This document shows, piece after piece, positions 32,195-39,715 of a DNA stretch of 64,000 nucleotides (within the stretch, counting starts at the first letter, position 1; each line of letters begins with the position of its first letter). The notes beneath the pieces were generated by a model that did not search any database, was not told the origin of the DNA, and worked only from the letters and a program-made list of their open reading frames with translations. A program made the translations under genes and the position numbers. Source of the stretch: Streptomyces sp. R302 (GTDB lineage: Bacteria > Actinomycetota > Actinomycetes > Streptomycetales > Streptomycetaceae). The stretch is taken from contig NZ_JABBGE010000010.1 in the NCBI RefSeq assembly GCF_012927245.1, positions 124,001 to 188,000 on the forward strand, read 5' to 3'.

Positions 32195-33094
32195 ATGACC
32201 GACACCCGCACCCGCCCCTGGCACGGCATCATGGTCGCCACCACCCTGCCGCTGCGCGAGGACCTCTCCGTCGACCTCGACGCCTACGCCGCCCACGTCC
32301 GCTGGCTCATCGACAACGGCTGCGACGGCGTCGTCCCCAACGGCTCGCTGGGCGAGTACCAGACCCTCACCGACGCCGAGCGCGCCGCGGTCGTCCGCAC
32401 CGCCGTCGAGGCCGCCGGCGACGGCTCCCGCGTCATGCCCGGCGTCGCCGCCTACGGCTCCGCCGAGTCCCGCCGCTGGGCCGAACAGGCCGCCGAGGCC
32501 GGCGCCGGCTCCGTCCTGCTCCTGCCGCCCAACGCCTACCGCGCCGACGAGGACGCCGTCCGCGCCCACTACGCCGAGGTCGCCCGCGTCGGGCTGCCGA
32601 TCGTCGCCTACAACAACCCCATCGACACCAAGGTCGACCTCACCCCGGCCCTCCTCGCCCGCCTCCACGCCGACGGGAACATCGTCGCCGTCAAGGAGTT
32701 CAGCGGCGACGTCCGCCGCGCCTACGAGATCGCCGAACTCGCCCCCGGACTCGACCTCCTCATCGGTGCCGACGACGTCCTCCTGGAGCTCGCCCTCGCC
32801 GGTGCCGTCGGCTGGATCGCCGGCTACCCCAACGCCCTGCCCGAGTCCGCCGCCACCCTCTACCGGGCCGCCGTCGCCGGCGACCTCGCCACCGCGCTGC
32901 CGCTCTACAAGGCGCTGCACCCCCTCTACCGCTGGGACTCCAAGACCGAGTTCGTCCAGGCCATCAAGCTCTCCATGGACCTCGCCGGCCGCCCCGGCGG
33001 CCCCACCCGCGCCCCGCGCCTGCCGCTCACCGGTGCCGTCGAGACCGCCGTCCGCGCCGCCACCGAGAAGGTCCTGGCCGAAGGCCTTCGCTGA
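32195..33094 (+). CDS. DapA-family lyase, probable pyrroline-4-hydroxy-2-carboxylate deaminase
   Basis: This 299-residue TIM-barrel aldolase/lyase of the DapA superfamily has the Schiff-base Lys K167 (VAVKEFSGD) and the catalytic Tyr Y139 (VAYNNP). The substrate-loop motif is NGSLGEYQTLT rather than the GTTGE of true DapA. Between hydroxyproline dehydrogenase and epimerase genes, the expected job is to convert pyrroline-4-hydroxy-2-carboxylate to alpha-ketoglutarate semialdehyde and ammonia. The ATG at 32195 follows AAAGGAG; the frame-opening ATG at 32165 lies within the operator and is rejected. The next enzyme, a semialdehyde dehydrogenase, is not in this window. Confidence 0.86.
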   Translation: MTDTRTRPWHGIMVATTLPLREDLSVDLDAYAAHVRWLIDNGCDGVVPNGSLGEYQTLTDAERAAVVRTAVEAAGDGSRVMPGVAAYGSAESRRWAEQAAEAGAGSVLLLPPNAYRADEDAVRAHYAEVARVGLPIVAYNNPIDTKVDLTPALLARLHADGNIVAVKEFSGDVRRAYEIAELAPGLDLLIGADDVLLELALAGAVGWIAGYPNALPESAATLYRAAVAGDLATALPLYKALHPLYRWDSKTEFVQAIKLSMDLAGRPGGPTRAPRLPLTGAVETAVRAATEKVLAEGLR

Positions 33095-33114
33095 CCCCAG
33101 GGGGAAGACAGCCC

Positions 33115-34119
33115 ATGCGCACCCGACACGTCTACCACGCGGTGGACTCCCACACCGAGGGCATGCCCACCCGGGTGATCACCGGCGGAGTGGGGGTGAT
33201 CCCCGGCGCCACCATGGCCGAGAAGCGCCTCCACTTCATGGCGCACCGCGACGACCTGCGCACCCTGCTCATGTACGAGCCCCGCGGCCACGCCGCCATG
33301 AGCGGTGCGATCCTCCAGCCCGCGACCCGCCCCGACGCCGACTACGGAGTCCTCTTCGTCGAGGTCTCCGGCCTGCTCCCGATGTGCGGCCACGGCACTA
33401 TCGGCGTCGCCACCGTCCTCGTCGAGACCGGCATGGTCCCGGTCACCGAACCGGTCACCACCGTCCGCCTCGACACCCCGGCCGGACTCGTCTCCGCCGC
33501 CGTCCGCGTCGAGGACGGCGCCGCCCGCTCCGTCACCCTCACCAACGTCCCCGCCTTCAGCGTCGGACTCGACCTCAAGACCGAGGTCCCCGGGTACGGC
33601 ACCGTCACCTACGACCTCGCCTACGGCGGCAACTTCTACGCCTTCGTGGAACTCGACGCCCTCGGCCTCCCCTTCGACCGCGCCCGCAAACAGGACCTGC
33701 TCACCGCCGGACTGGCGATCATGGACGCGATCAACGCGGGCGACGACCGGCCCGTCCACCCCGAGGACCCGGCCGTCGCCGGCGTCAAGCACGTCTACCT
33801 CGCCGCCCCCGGCTCCGACGCCCGCCGCTCCCGGCACGCCATGGCCATCCACCCCGGCTGGTTCGACCGCTCCCCGTGCGGTACCGGCACCAGCGCCCGC
33901 ATGGCCCAGCTGCACGCCCGCGGACAGCTCGCCCTGGACACCGACTTCGTCAACGAGTCCTTCATCGGCACCGAGTTCACCGGGCGGCTCGTCGCCGAGA
34001 CCACCGTCGGCGGCCGGCCCGCCGTCGTCCCCACCGTCACCGGACGGGCCTGGATCACCGGCACCGCCCAGTACTTCCTCGACCCCACCGACCCCTTCCC
34101 CGCCGGATTCCTGCTGTGA
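33115..34119 (+). CDS. 4-hydroxyproline 2-epimerase (proline racemase family)
   Basis: This 334-residue cytoplasmic epimerase has both catalytic Cys: C91 (PMCGHGTIG) and C255 (SPCGTGTS). It interconverts trans-4-hydroxy-L-proline and cis-4-hydroxy-D-proline by two-base chemistry. The family pattern MYEPRGHAAMSGAI lies near residue 55. Placement after the deaminase (20 nt) and near the dehydrogenase favours hydroxyproline over proline as substrate, but sequence alone does not exclude proline racemase. The stop overlaps the next gene by 4 nt (GTGA). Confidence 0.85.
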   Translation: MRTRHVYHAVDSHTEGMPTRVITGGVGVIPGATMAEKRLHFMAHRDDLRTLLMYEPRGHAAMSGAILQPATRPDADYGVLFVEVSGLLPMCGHGTIGVATVLVETGMVPVTEPVTTVRLDTPAGLVSAAVRVEDGAARSVTLTNVPAFSVGLDLKTEVPGYGTVTYDLAYGGNFYAFVELDALGLPFDRARKQDLLTAGLAIMDAINAGDDRPVHPEDPAVAGVKHVYLAAPGSDARRSRHAMAIHPGWFDRSPCGTGTSARMAQLHARGQLALDTDFVNESFIGTEFTGRLVAETTVGGRPAVVPTVTGRAWITGTAQYFLDPTDPFPAGFLL

Positions 34120-35162
34120 CCGCACTCCCCGCGGACGGCGTCCGCGTCACCGACTACCACACCGCCGGCGAACCCTTCCGGATCGTCGCCGACGGCCTGC
34201 CGCCCGCCCCCGGCGACACCGTCGCCGAGCGGTGCGCCACCGCCATCGGCGCCGGCGGCTCCGGTACCGCCCCCCGCCCCGGCCCCCTGGACGCGCTGCG
34301 CCGGTTCCTCGTCCAGGAGCCGCGCGGCCACGCCGGCATGTACGGCGGATTCGTCGTCCCGCCCGACGACGACGGCGCCCATCTCGGCGTCCTCTTCTGG
34401 CACAAGGACGGCTTCTCCACCGCCTGCGGCCACGGCACCATCGCCCTCGCCGCCTGGGCCGTCGACACCGGCCGCGTCCCGGCCGGCGACGGCGACCGGG
34501 ACGTGCCCGTCCGCATCGACGTGCCGTCCGGCCGGGTCACCGCCACCGTCCACCGGTCCGGCGGCCGCACCACCGGCGTCACCTTCCGGAACGTGCCCGC
34601 CCGGGTCACCGCCCGCAGGGTCCCCGTCGCCACCGGCCTCGGCATCGTCGAGGCCGACCTCGCCCACGCCGGCGCCTGCTACGCCTCCGTCTCCGCCCGC
34701 GAGCTCGGCCTCACCGTGGACAAGGCGTCCCTGCCCGCACTCACCCGGGTCGGACGGGAGATCCGCACCACGCTCGCCGGCCACCCCGCCACCTGGCACC
34801 CCGACGGGCCGCTGCTCTCCGGCGTCTACGGCGTCATCCTGTACGAGGACCTGCCCGACACCCCGGAAGGCCCGCGCCAGCGGAACGTCACCGTCTTCGC
34901 CGACGGCCAGATCGACCGCTCCCCGTGCGGCTCCGGCACCTCCACCCGGCTCGCCCTCCTCGCCGACCAGGGCAGCCTCAAGGAAGGCCAGGTCCTCACC
35001 CACGAGTCCGTCGCCGGCACGGTCTTCACCGGCCGCGTGCTGCCCGGCGGCGACCCCGACGGCGGACTCGTCACCGAGGTCACCGGCACCGCCCACCGCA
35101 CCGGCGAGGCGCACTTCACGCTCGACCCGGACGACACCCTCGGCGCGGGGTTCCTCCTGTGA
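34116..35162 (+). CDS. Second proline racemase family protein
   Basis: This 348-residue paralogue of the preceding gene also keeps both Cys, C104 (TACGHGTIA) and C271 (SPCGSGTS). Trans-3-hydroxy-L-proline dehydratases of this family usually lose the first Cys (Ser or Thr instead), so by motif this is a racemase/epimerase. The next gene encodes a pyrroline-2-carboxylate reductase-like protein, which normally works after the dehydratase, so context points the other way. The two paralogues differ clearly in sequence and are not a recent duplication. The GTG at 34116 overlaps the upstream stop, and its own stop overlaps the next start. Confidence 0.8.
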   Translation: MTALPADGVRVTDYHTAGEPFRIVADGLPPAPGDTVAERCATAIGAGGSGTAPRPGPLDALRRFLVQEPRGHAGMYGGFVVPPDDDGAHLGVLFWHKDGFSTACGHGTIALAAWAVDTGRVPAGDGDRDVPVRIDVPSGRVTATVHRSGGRTTGVTFRNVPARVTARRVPVATGLGIVEADLAHAGACYASVSARELGLTVDKASLPALTRVGREIRTTLAGHPATWHPDGPLLSGVYGVILYEDLPDTPEGPRQRNVTVFADGQIDRSPCGSGTSTRLALLADQGSLKEGQVLTHESVAGTVFTGRVLPGGDPDGGLVTEVTGTAHRTGEAHFTLDPDDTLGAGFLL

Positions 35163-36097
35163 CCGCGCTCCCGTACCTCGACGGCGGCGCCGTCACCCGG
35201 GCGCTCGCCCCGGCCGCCGCCGTCGAGGCCCTGGCCGGGGTCCTGCGGGACGGGCTCGACCCCGAGACCTGCCCGCCCCGCTCCGCCGTCCCCGTCCCGG
35301 CGGGCGAGCTGCTGCTCATGCCGGCCGCGGCCGGCGACTGGGCCGGGGTGAAGATCGCCGGGGTGGCGCCCGGCAACGCCGCCCTCGGACTGCCCCGGAT
35401 CACCGGGAGCTACCTCCTCCTCGACGGGACCACCCTCCGGCCCCGCGCGCTGCTCGACGGCGCCGCCCTCACCGCGCTGCGCACCCCGGCCGTCTCCGCC
35501 CTGGCGGTCCGTCACCTCACACCGGGCGAGCGGCCGTTGCGGGTGGTGATGTTCGGCTCGGGACCGCAGGCGTACGGGCACGTTGACGCGCTCCTCGCGG
35601 TACGGAAGCTCGCCTCCGTCACCGTGGTCGCGCGCGACCCGGGGCGGGCCGAGGGACTCGCGGCGTACGCGCGGGGGATCGGCGTCCCCGAGGCTCGCCG
35701 CGGCACCGCCGCCGAGGTCGCGGAGGCGGACCTGGTGGTCTGCTGCACCACCGCCCGGACCCCGCTCTTCGACGGGCGGCGGGTGGCGCCCGGGGCGGTG
35801 GTCGTCGCCGTCGGCTCGCACGAGCCGGACGCCCGCGAGACCGACACCGCCCTGGTCCGCCGCTCCGAGGTCTGGGTGGAGGCGCGGACGGCGGCCCTGC
35901 GGGAGGCCGGCGACCTGCTGATCCCCGAGGCGGAGGGGGCGATCGGACCCGGCCACATCACCGGCACCCTCGCCGACCTCGTCCGGGGCCCGGCGCTGCC
36001 CGCCCCCGGGCCGGCCCCCCGCCTCTTCAAGAGCGTGGGCATGGCCTGGCAGGATCTCGCCGTGGCCGTCGCGGTCCACCGGGCGGCCACCGGCTGA
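35159..36097 (+). CDS. Ornithine cyclodeaminase/mu-crystallin family, probable pyrroline-2-carboxylate reductase
   Basis: This 312-residue NAD(P)-binding protein has the Rossmann motif VVMFGSGPQAYGHVDALLAV (about 128-147), the family signature KIAGVAPGNAALGLPRITG, and the GHITGTLADLV and LFKSVGMAWQDLAVA motifs near the end. In hydroxyproline clusters this family reduces pyrroline-2-carboxylate to L-proline. True ornithine cyclodeaminase is less likely here. The GTG at 35159 forms a GTGA overlap with the upstream gene, the last of three coupled genes. The stop lies 5 nt before the operator of the GntR gene. Confidence 0.83.
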   Translation: MTALPYLDGGAVTRALAPAAAVEALAGVLRDGLDPETCPPRSAVPVPAGELLLMPAAAGDWAGVKIAGVAPGNAALGLPRITGSYLLLDGTTLRPRALLDGAALTALRTPAVSALAVRHLTPGERPLRVVMFGSGPQAYGHVDALLAVRKLASVTVVARDPGRAEGLAAYARGIGVPEARRGTAAEVAEADLVVCCTTARTPLFDGRRVAPGAVVVAVGSHEPDARETDTALVRRSEVWVEARTAALREAGDLLIPEAEGAIGPGHITGTLADLVRGPALPAPGPAPRLFKSVGMAWQDLAVAVAVHRAATG

Positions 36098-36102
36098 GCA
36101 AC

Positions 36103-36114
36103 GTGACATTGTAC
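36103..36114. promoter_or_regulatory. GT-N8-AC operator before the GntR gene
   Basis: GTGACATTGTAC sits 32 nt upstream of the GntR start codon. TACGCT (36112-36117) overlaps it as a possible -10. The sequence matches the boxes at 29230 and 32160 in 10 of 12 positions, consistent with autoregulation. Confidence 0.68.
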
Positions 36115-36146
36115 GCTGGGCGCCTGCGGATACTCGGAGGAACGGC

Positions 36147-36863
36147 GTGGGCGACCTGAAGCAGCACAGTCTCATCAAGGCCCAGGAGCGGCTTCGCGAC
36201 CAGGTGGGCCACGCACTGCGCGCCGCCCTCACGGCCGGTGAGCTGAAGCCCGGGACCGTCTACTCGGCCCCGGGCCTCGCGGCCGAGCTCGGCGTGTCGG
36301 CCACGCCGGTGCGCGAGGCCATGCTCGACCTGGCCCGAGAGGGCCTCGTCGAGCCGGTCCGCAACAAGGGTTTCCGGATCACCGAGGTCAGCGAACGCGA
36401 GCTCGACCAGTGCACCGAGCTGCGGATGCTCATCGAGGTGCCCACGGTCGGCCGGGTCACCGAGACCGCGACGGCCGAGCAGCTGGAGGCGCTGCGCCCG
36501 CTGGCCGAGGAGATCGTGGTCAACGCCCGCGAGCACAACCTCATCGGCTATCTGGAGGCGGACCGGCAGTTCCACCTCACCCTCCTCGGCCTGTCCGGCA
36601 ACGACCGGCTGGTGGAGACCGTGGGCGACCTGCGCAAGCGGTCCCGGCTCTACGGGCTGACCGGTCTGGACGAGGCCGGCAAGCTGGTCTCCTCCGCCGA
36701 GGAGCACGTCGAACTGCTCGACCTGATGATCGCCCGCGACCGGGCCGGCGCCGAGGCGTGCATGATGCGCCACCTCGGCCACGTCCGCTCGCTCTGGGCC
36801 GAGGCCCGGGACGAACCGGTCGAGCCGGCGGCCGGCGCCCTGCGCTCGGTCCGCAAGCGCTGA
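36147..36863 (+). CDS. GntR family regulator with FCD domain, candidate hydroxyproline/collagen regulator
   Basis: This 238-residue regulator has an N-terminal winged helix (LKPGTVYSAPGLAAELGVSATPVREAMLDLAREGLV) and a C-terminal FCD helical effector domain from about residue 90. Its metal-binding His/Asp candidates include the D-x-x-F-H of EADRQFHLTLL and later His residues. The GTG at 36147 has GGAGG 6 nt upstream. It ends the hydroxyproline gene set and is preceded by its own GT-N8-AC box. GntR proteins bind GT-Nx-AC sites, so it is the best candidate to control all five boxed promoters. Confidence 0.9.
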   Translation: MGDLKQHSLIKAQERLRDQVGHALRAALTAGELKPGTVYSAPGLAAELGVSATPVREAMLDLAREGLVEPVRNKGFRITEVSERELDQCTELRMLIEVPTVGRVTETATAEQLEALRPLAEEIVVNAREHNLIGYLEADRQFHLTLLGLSGNDRLVETVGDLRKRSRLYGLTGLDEAGKLVSSAEEHVELLDLMIARDRAGAEACMMRHLGHVRSLWAEARDEPVEPAAGALRSVRKR

Positions 36864-36873
36864 TCCCGTACGA

Positions 36874-36918
36874 CGAACGGCGCGCCGCACTCCGCGGGGG
36901 AGTGCGGCGCGCCGTTCG
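36874..36918. terminator. 20-bp-stem bidirectional terminator
   Basis: The arms at 36874-36893 and 36899-36918 are perfect reverse complements (CGAACGGCGCGCCGCACTCC in the left arm) around a GCGGG loop. It ends both the GntR gene (stop 36863) and the convergent gap gene (stop 36937). Confidence 0.9.
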
Positions 36919-36936
36919 CGTGGGCGCGGGCGGGGA

Positions 36937-38382
36937 TCAGACCGCCGGGGCCGGGAAGGTCGGGTACTCGACGCCCGAGACGTGCTGGACGACGCGGATG
37001 ACCTGGCAGGAGTAGCCGAACTCGTTGTCGTACCACAGGTACAGGATCGCGTTGTCGCCGTCGACCTTGGTCGCGCCGGCGTCCACGATGGAGGCGTGGC
37101 GCGAGCCGACGAAGTCCATCGAGACGGCGTCGGGAGCCGTTGTGAAGTCGATCTGGCGCTTCAGCGGCGAGTGCAGCGAGACGTCGCGGAGGTACTCCAG
37201 GACCTCGTCGCGGGTGGTCTCGCGGCCCAGGCGCAGGCTGAGGATGGCGATCGAGACGTCCGGGACGGGGACGCGGATCGAGCTGCCGGTGATCGGGGCC
37301 TTCAGCTCCGGCAGCGCCTTGGCGACGGCCGAGGCGGCACCGGTCTCGGTGATCACCATGTTGAGCGGCGCGGAACGGCCGCGACGGTCGGCCTTGTGGT
37401 AGTTGTCCAGCAGGTTCTGGTCGTTCGTGAACGAGTGGACGGTCTCCACGTGACCGCGCAGCACGCCGTACTCGTCGTCCATCGCCTTGAGCGGCGGGAC
37501 GATGGCGTTGGTGGTGCAGGAGGCGCAGGAGAGGATCTGCTCGTCCGGCTTGATCGTGTCGTGGTTGACACCGTGCACGATGTTGGGCACGTCGCCCTTG
37601 CCGGGCGCGGTGAGGACGACCTTGTCGATGCCGGGGCGCAGGTGCTTGGAGAGGCCCTCGCGGTCGCGCCACTTGCCGGTGTTGTCGATCAGGATGGCGT
37701 TCTCGATGCCGTACGCCGTGTAGTCGACCTCGGAGGGGTCGTTGGCGTAGATGACCTTGATCGTGTTGCCGTTGGCGACGATGGAGCTGTTCTCCTCGTC
37801 GACCGTGATCGTGCCCTGGAACTGGCCGTGGATCGAGTCCCGGCGCAGCAGGGAGGCGCGCTTGACGAGGTCGGCCTCGCCGCCGCCGCGCACGACGATG
37901 GCGCGCAGCCGCAGGCCGTTGCCCGAACCGGCCTTCTCGATGAGGAGGCGGGCGACGAGGCGGCCGATGCGGCCGAAGCCGTACAGGACGACGTCCCGGC
38001 CGTCACGGCGCTCGATCTTGTTCGCACCCGTGGCGCCGGCGACGGCCTCCGCGGTGAACTCCTCGACCGTCAGGCCGCGCGAGTCGGCCTTGTACTCGGC
38101 GGCGAGCATGCCGATGTCGATCTGCGAGGGGCCGAGGTCGAGCGTGGTGAGCGTCTGCAGGAAAGGCAGCGTCTCGGTGACCGAGAGCTCCTCGCCGGCG
38201 ATCTGGCGGGCGAAGCGGTGCGTCTTGAGGATGCTGACGACCGACTTGTTCACCAGGGAGCGGCTGTGAACGAGGACGGTGACGTCCTGCTCACGGTGCA
38301 GCTTCCCGATGATCGGGATCATCGACTCCGCGATCTCCTCACGGTTCTTCCAGCTGGTGAACGAGTCATCATTGACAGTCAC
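36937..38382 (-). CDS. gap: Glyceraldehyde-3-phosphate dehydrogenase, long actinobacterial form
   Basis: This 481-residue enzyme oxidises glyceraldehyde-3-phosphate to 1,3-bisphosphoglycerate. A 125-residue N-terminal extension (NDDSFTSWKNREEIAESMIP) precedes the NAD-binding domain (YGFGRIGRLVARLLI). The catalytic Cys is C289 in SCASCTTNA, and the C-terminal WYDNEFGYSCQV motif is intact. This long form occurs in Streptomyces beside the usual ~335-residue Gap. The GTG at 38382 gives the conserved start MTVNDDSF; the ribosome site (GAAAG) is weak. It is monocistronic. Confidence 0.95.
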   Translation of the reverse strand: MTVNDDSFTSWKNREEIAESMIPIIGKLHREQDVTVLVHSRSLVNKSVVSILKTHRFARQIAGEELSVTETLPFLQTLTTLDLGPSQIDIGMLAAEYKADSRGLTVEEFTAEAVAGATGANKIERRDGRDVVLYGFGRIGRLVARLLIEKAGSGNGLRLRAIVVRGGGEADLVKRASLLRRDSIHGQFQGTITVDEENSSIVANGNTIKVIYANDPSEVDYTAYGIENAILIDNTGKWRDREGLSKHLRPGIDKVVLTAPGKGDVPNIVHGVNHDTIKPDEQILSCASCTTNAIVPPLKAMDDEYGVLRGHVETVHSFTNDQNLLDNYHKADRRGRSAPLNMVITETGAASAVAKALPELKAPITGSSIRVPVPDVSIAILSLRLGRETTRDEVLEYLRDVSLHSPLKRQIDFTTAPDAVSMDFVGSRHASIVDAGATKVDGDNAILYLWYDNEFGYSCQVIRVVQHVSGVEYPTFPAPAV

Positions 38383-38579
38383 AAGATTTATCTTTCGAGC
38401 TAGACGGCGCTCATATGGTAACCCGCAGGTCCTCGACCCCGACAAGGGGCCCCGAACGTGTGTCCGCGAGCTCACACTTCCGGCCCCGCGAACCGGTCCG
38501 CGACCAGCCGCCGCAGCTCCGCCGCTGGGCTGCGAGGCGTAGGGCCCGCCGGCAGCGCGGCCCGCCGCCCGCGCGGGGC

Positions 38580-39617
38580 TCACGCGAAGGCGTACGCCCG
38601 GAAGGCCTCGCGGACCCGCGCCAGCGGAGCCGGGTCCCGGGTCACGTACAGCCGGTTGGTGAGCAGCACCGCCCAGCGGGCGCGGGCGGGGGAGACCCAC
38701 ATCGCGGTGCCGGTGAAGCCGAAGTGCGCCCACACGTCGTCTCCGGGCCCGGTGCCCGGCGCCGGATGCCACAGCAGGCCGCGCGGCGGGTCGAGGGCGC
38801 CCGTGCCGACGCGCAGGGAGGCGGCCGTCCAGGCGGGCGAGAAGGTGCCGGACGGCGGGGACAGCACCCCGCGCAGGAAGCGGCCGGTGTCCCCGGCCGT
38901 GGTGAACACCCCGGCGATCCCGCACGCCCCGCCGAGGAGCCGGGCGGAGAAGTCGTGGACCGTGCCGCGCAGCCGGCGGCCGGACTCCTCGTCGTACTCG
39001 GTGGGCGCGCAGCGGGCCGCCTCCGCCGGCGGCAGCGGGCCCCAGCGGGTCTCCCGCATGCCCAGCGGCGTCCACACCCGCTCGCGCGCCAGCTCGGCCA
39101 GCGGCCTGCCGGTCAGGTGCTCGGCCAGCCAGCCGAGGACCAGCGCCGCCCGGTCGGTGTACGCGACGGCCGCGCCGGGCGGGTGCCGCAGCGGCTCCGA
39201 GAGCACCCCGTCCCTGATGTCCTGCGGATCGGAGCCGTACAGGAAGCGCAGATTGGCGCGGAGCGGCATCCCGGCGGTGTGGGTGAGCAGGTGGTGCGCG
39301 GTGACCCGGCCCACCGGGCGGCCGGCCGCCGCCGGCCAGAGGGAGCCGAGCGGCGCCGACAGGTCCAGCTTCCCCGCGTCGACCAGGGTCCCGGTCACCG
39401 CCCAGACCGTGAGGATCTTGGTGAGGCTGGCCACGTCGAAGAGGGTGTCCGGGCGCACCGGCTCCCCGGGGCGGGCCGGGTCGAGGACGCCGACCGCGCC
39501 GGCGGAGCGCGTACCGGAGACATCGCCGACCGCCCACACGGCCCCCGGGCACACGCCGTCCTGGACGGCCCCGGCCAGCAGCCGGGCGTAGGGGGGAACC
39601 TCGCTGCGCTCCGCCAC
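38580..39617 (-). CDS. Serine hydrolase, beta-lactamase/D,D-peptidase (class C-like) family
   Basis: This 345-residue protein has S64-L-T-K67 (SxxK) and Y153-T-D (YxN-like, Asn replaced by Asp). HFGFTGT near residue 305 takes the place of the KTG box, as in the EstB/AmpC-like serine hydrolase family. There is no obvious signal peptide, so it may be cytoplasmic; the substrate is unknown. The GTG at 39617 has GGAGG 5-6 nt upstream, and longer frames are rejected on that basis. Confidence 0.87.
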   Translation of the reverse strand: MAERSEVPPYARLLAGAVQDGVCPGAVWAVGDVSGTRSAGAVGVLDPARPGEPVRPDTLFDVASLTKILTVWAVTGTLVDAGKLDLSAPLGSLWPAAAGRPVGRVTAHHLLTHTAGMPLRANLRFLYGSDPQDIRDGVLSEPLRHPPGAAVAYTDRAALVLGWLAEHLTGRPLAELARERVWTPLGMRETRWGPLPPAEAARCAPTEYDEESGRRLRGTVHDFSARLLGGACGIAGVFTTAGDTGRFLRGVLSPPSGTFSPAWTAASLRVGTGALDPPRGLLWHPAPGTGPGDDVWAHFGFTGTAMWVSPARARWAVLLTNRLYVTRDPAPLARVREAFRAYAFA

Positions 39618-39715
39618 GGACGCCTCCGGCAGGGCTCGGAGCGGCCCCGGACCGGCCGCACCCGGGATGCATGCCCGCGTTCGGCGGGGAGGACACCGTT
39701 CCGGCCCGGACGGCG

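Noticed and set aside
38382..38579. Extra gene between gap and the serine hydrolase gene
   Set aside because: The 197-nt gap has no frame with a ribosome site or protein-like composition; it should hold the gap promoter.
36937..39696. A 919-residue fusion of serine hydrolase and GAPDH
   Set aside because: The first part is a frame shadow; GAPDH has its own conserved start at 38382 and the hydrolase gene starts at 39617 in another frame.
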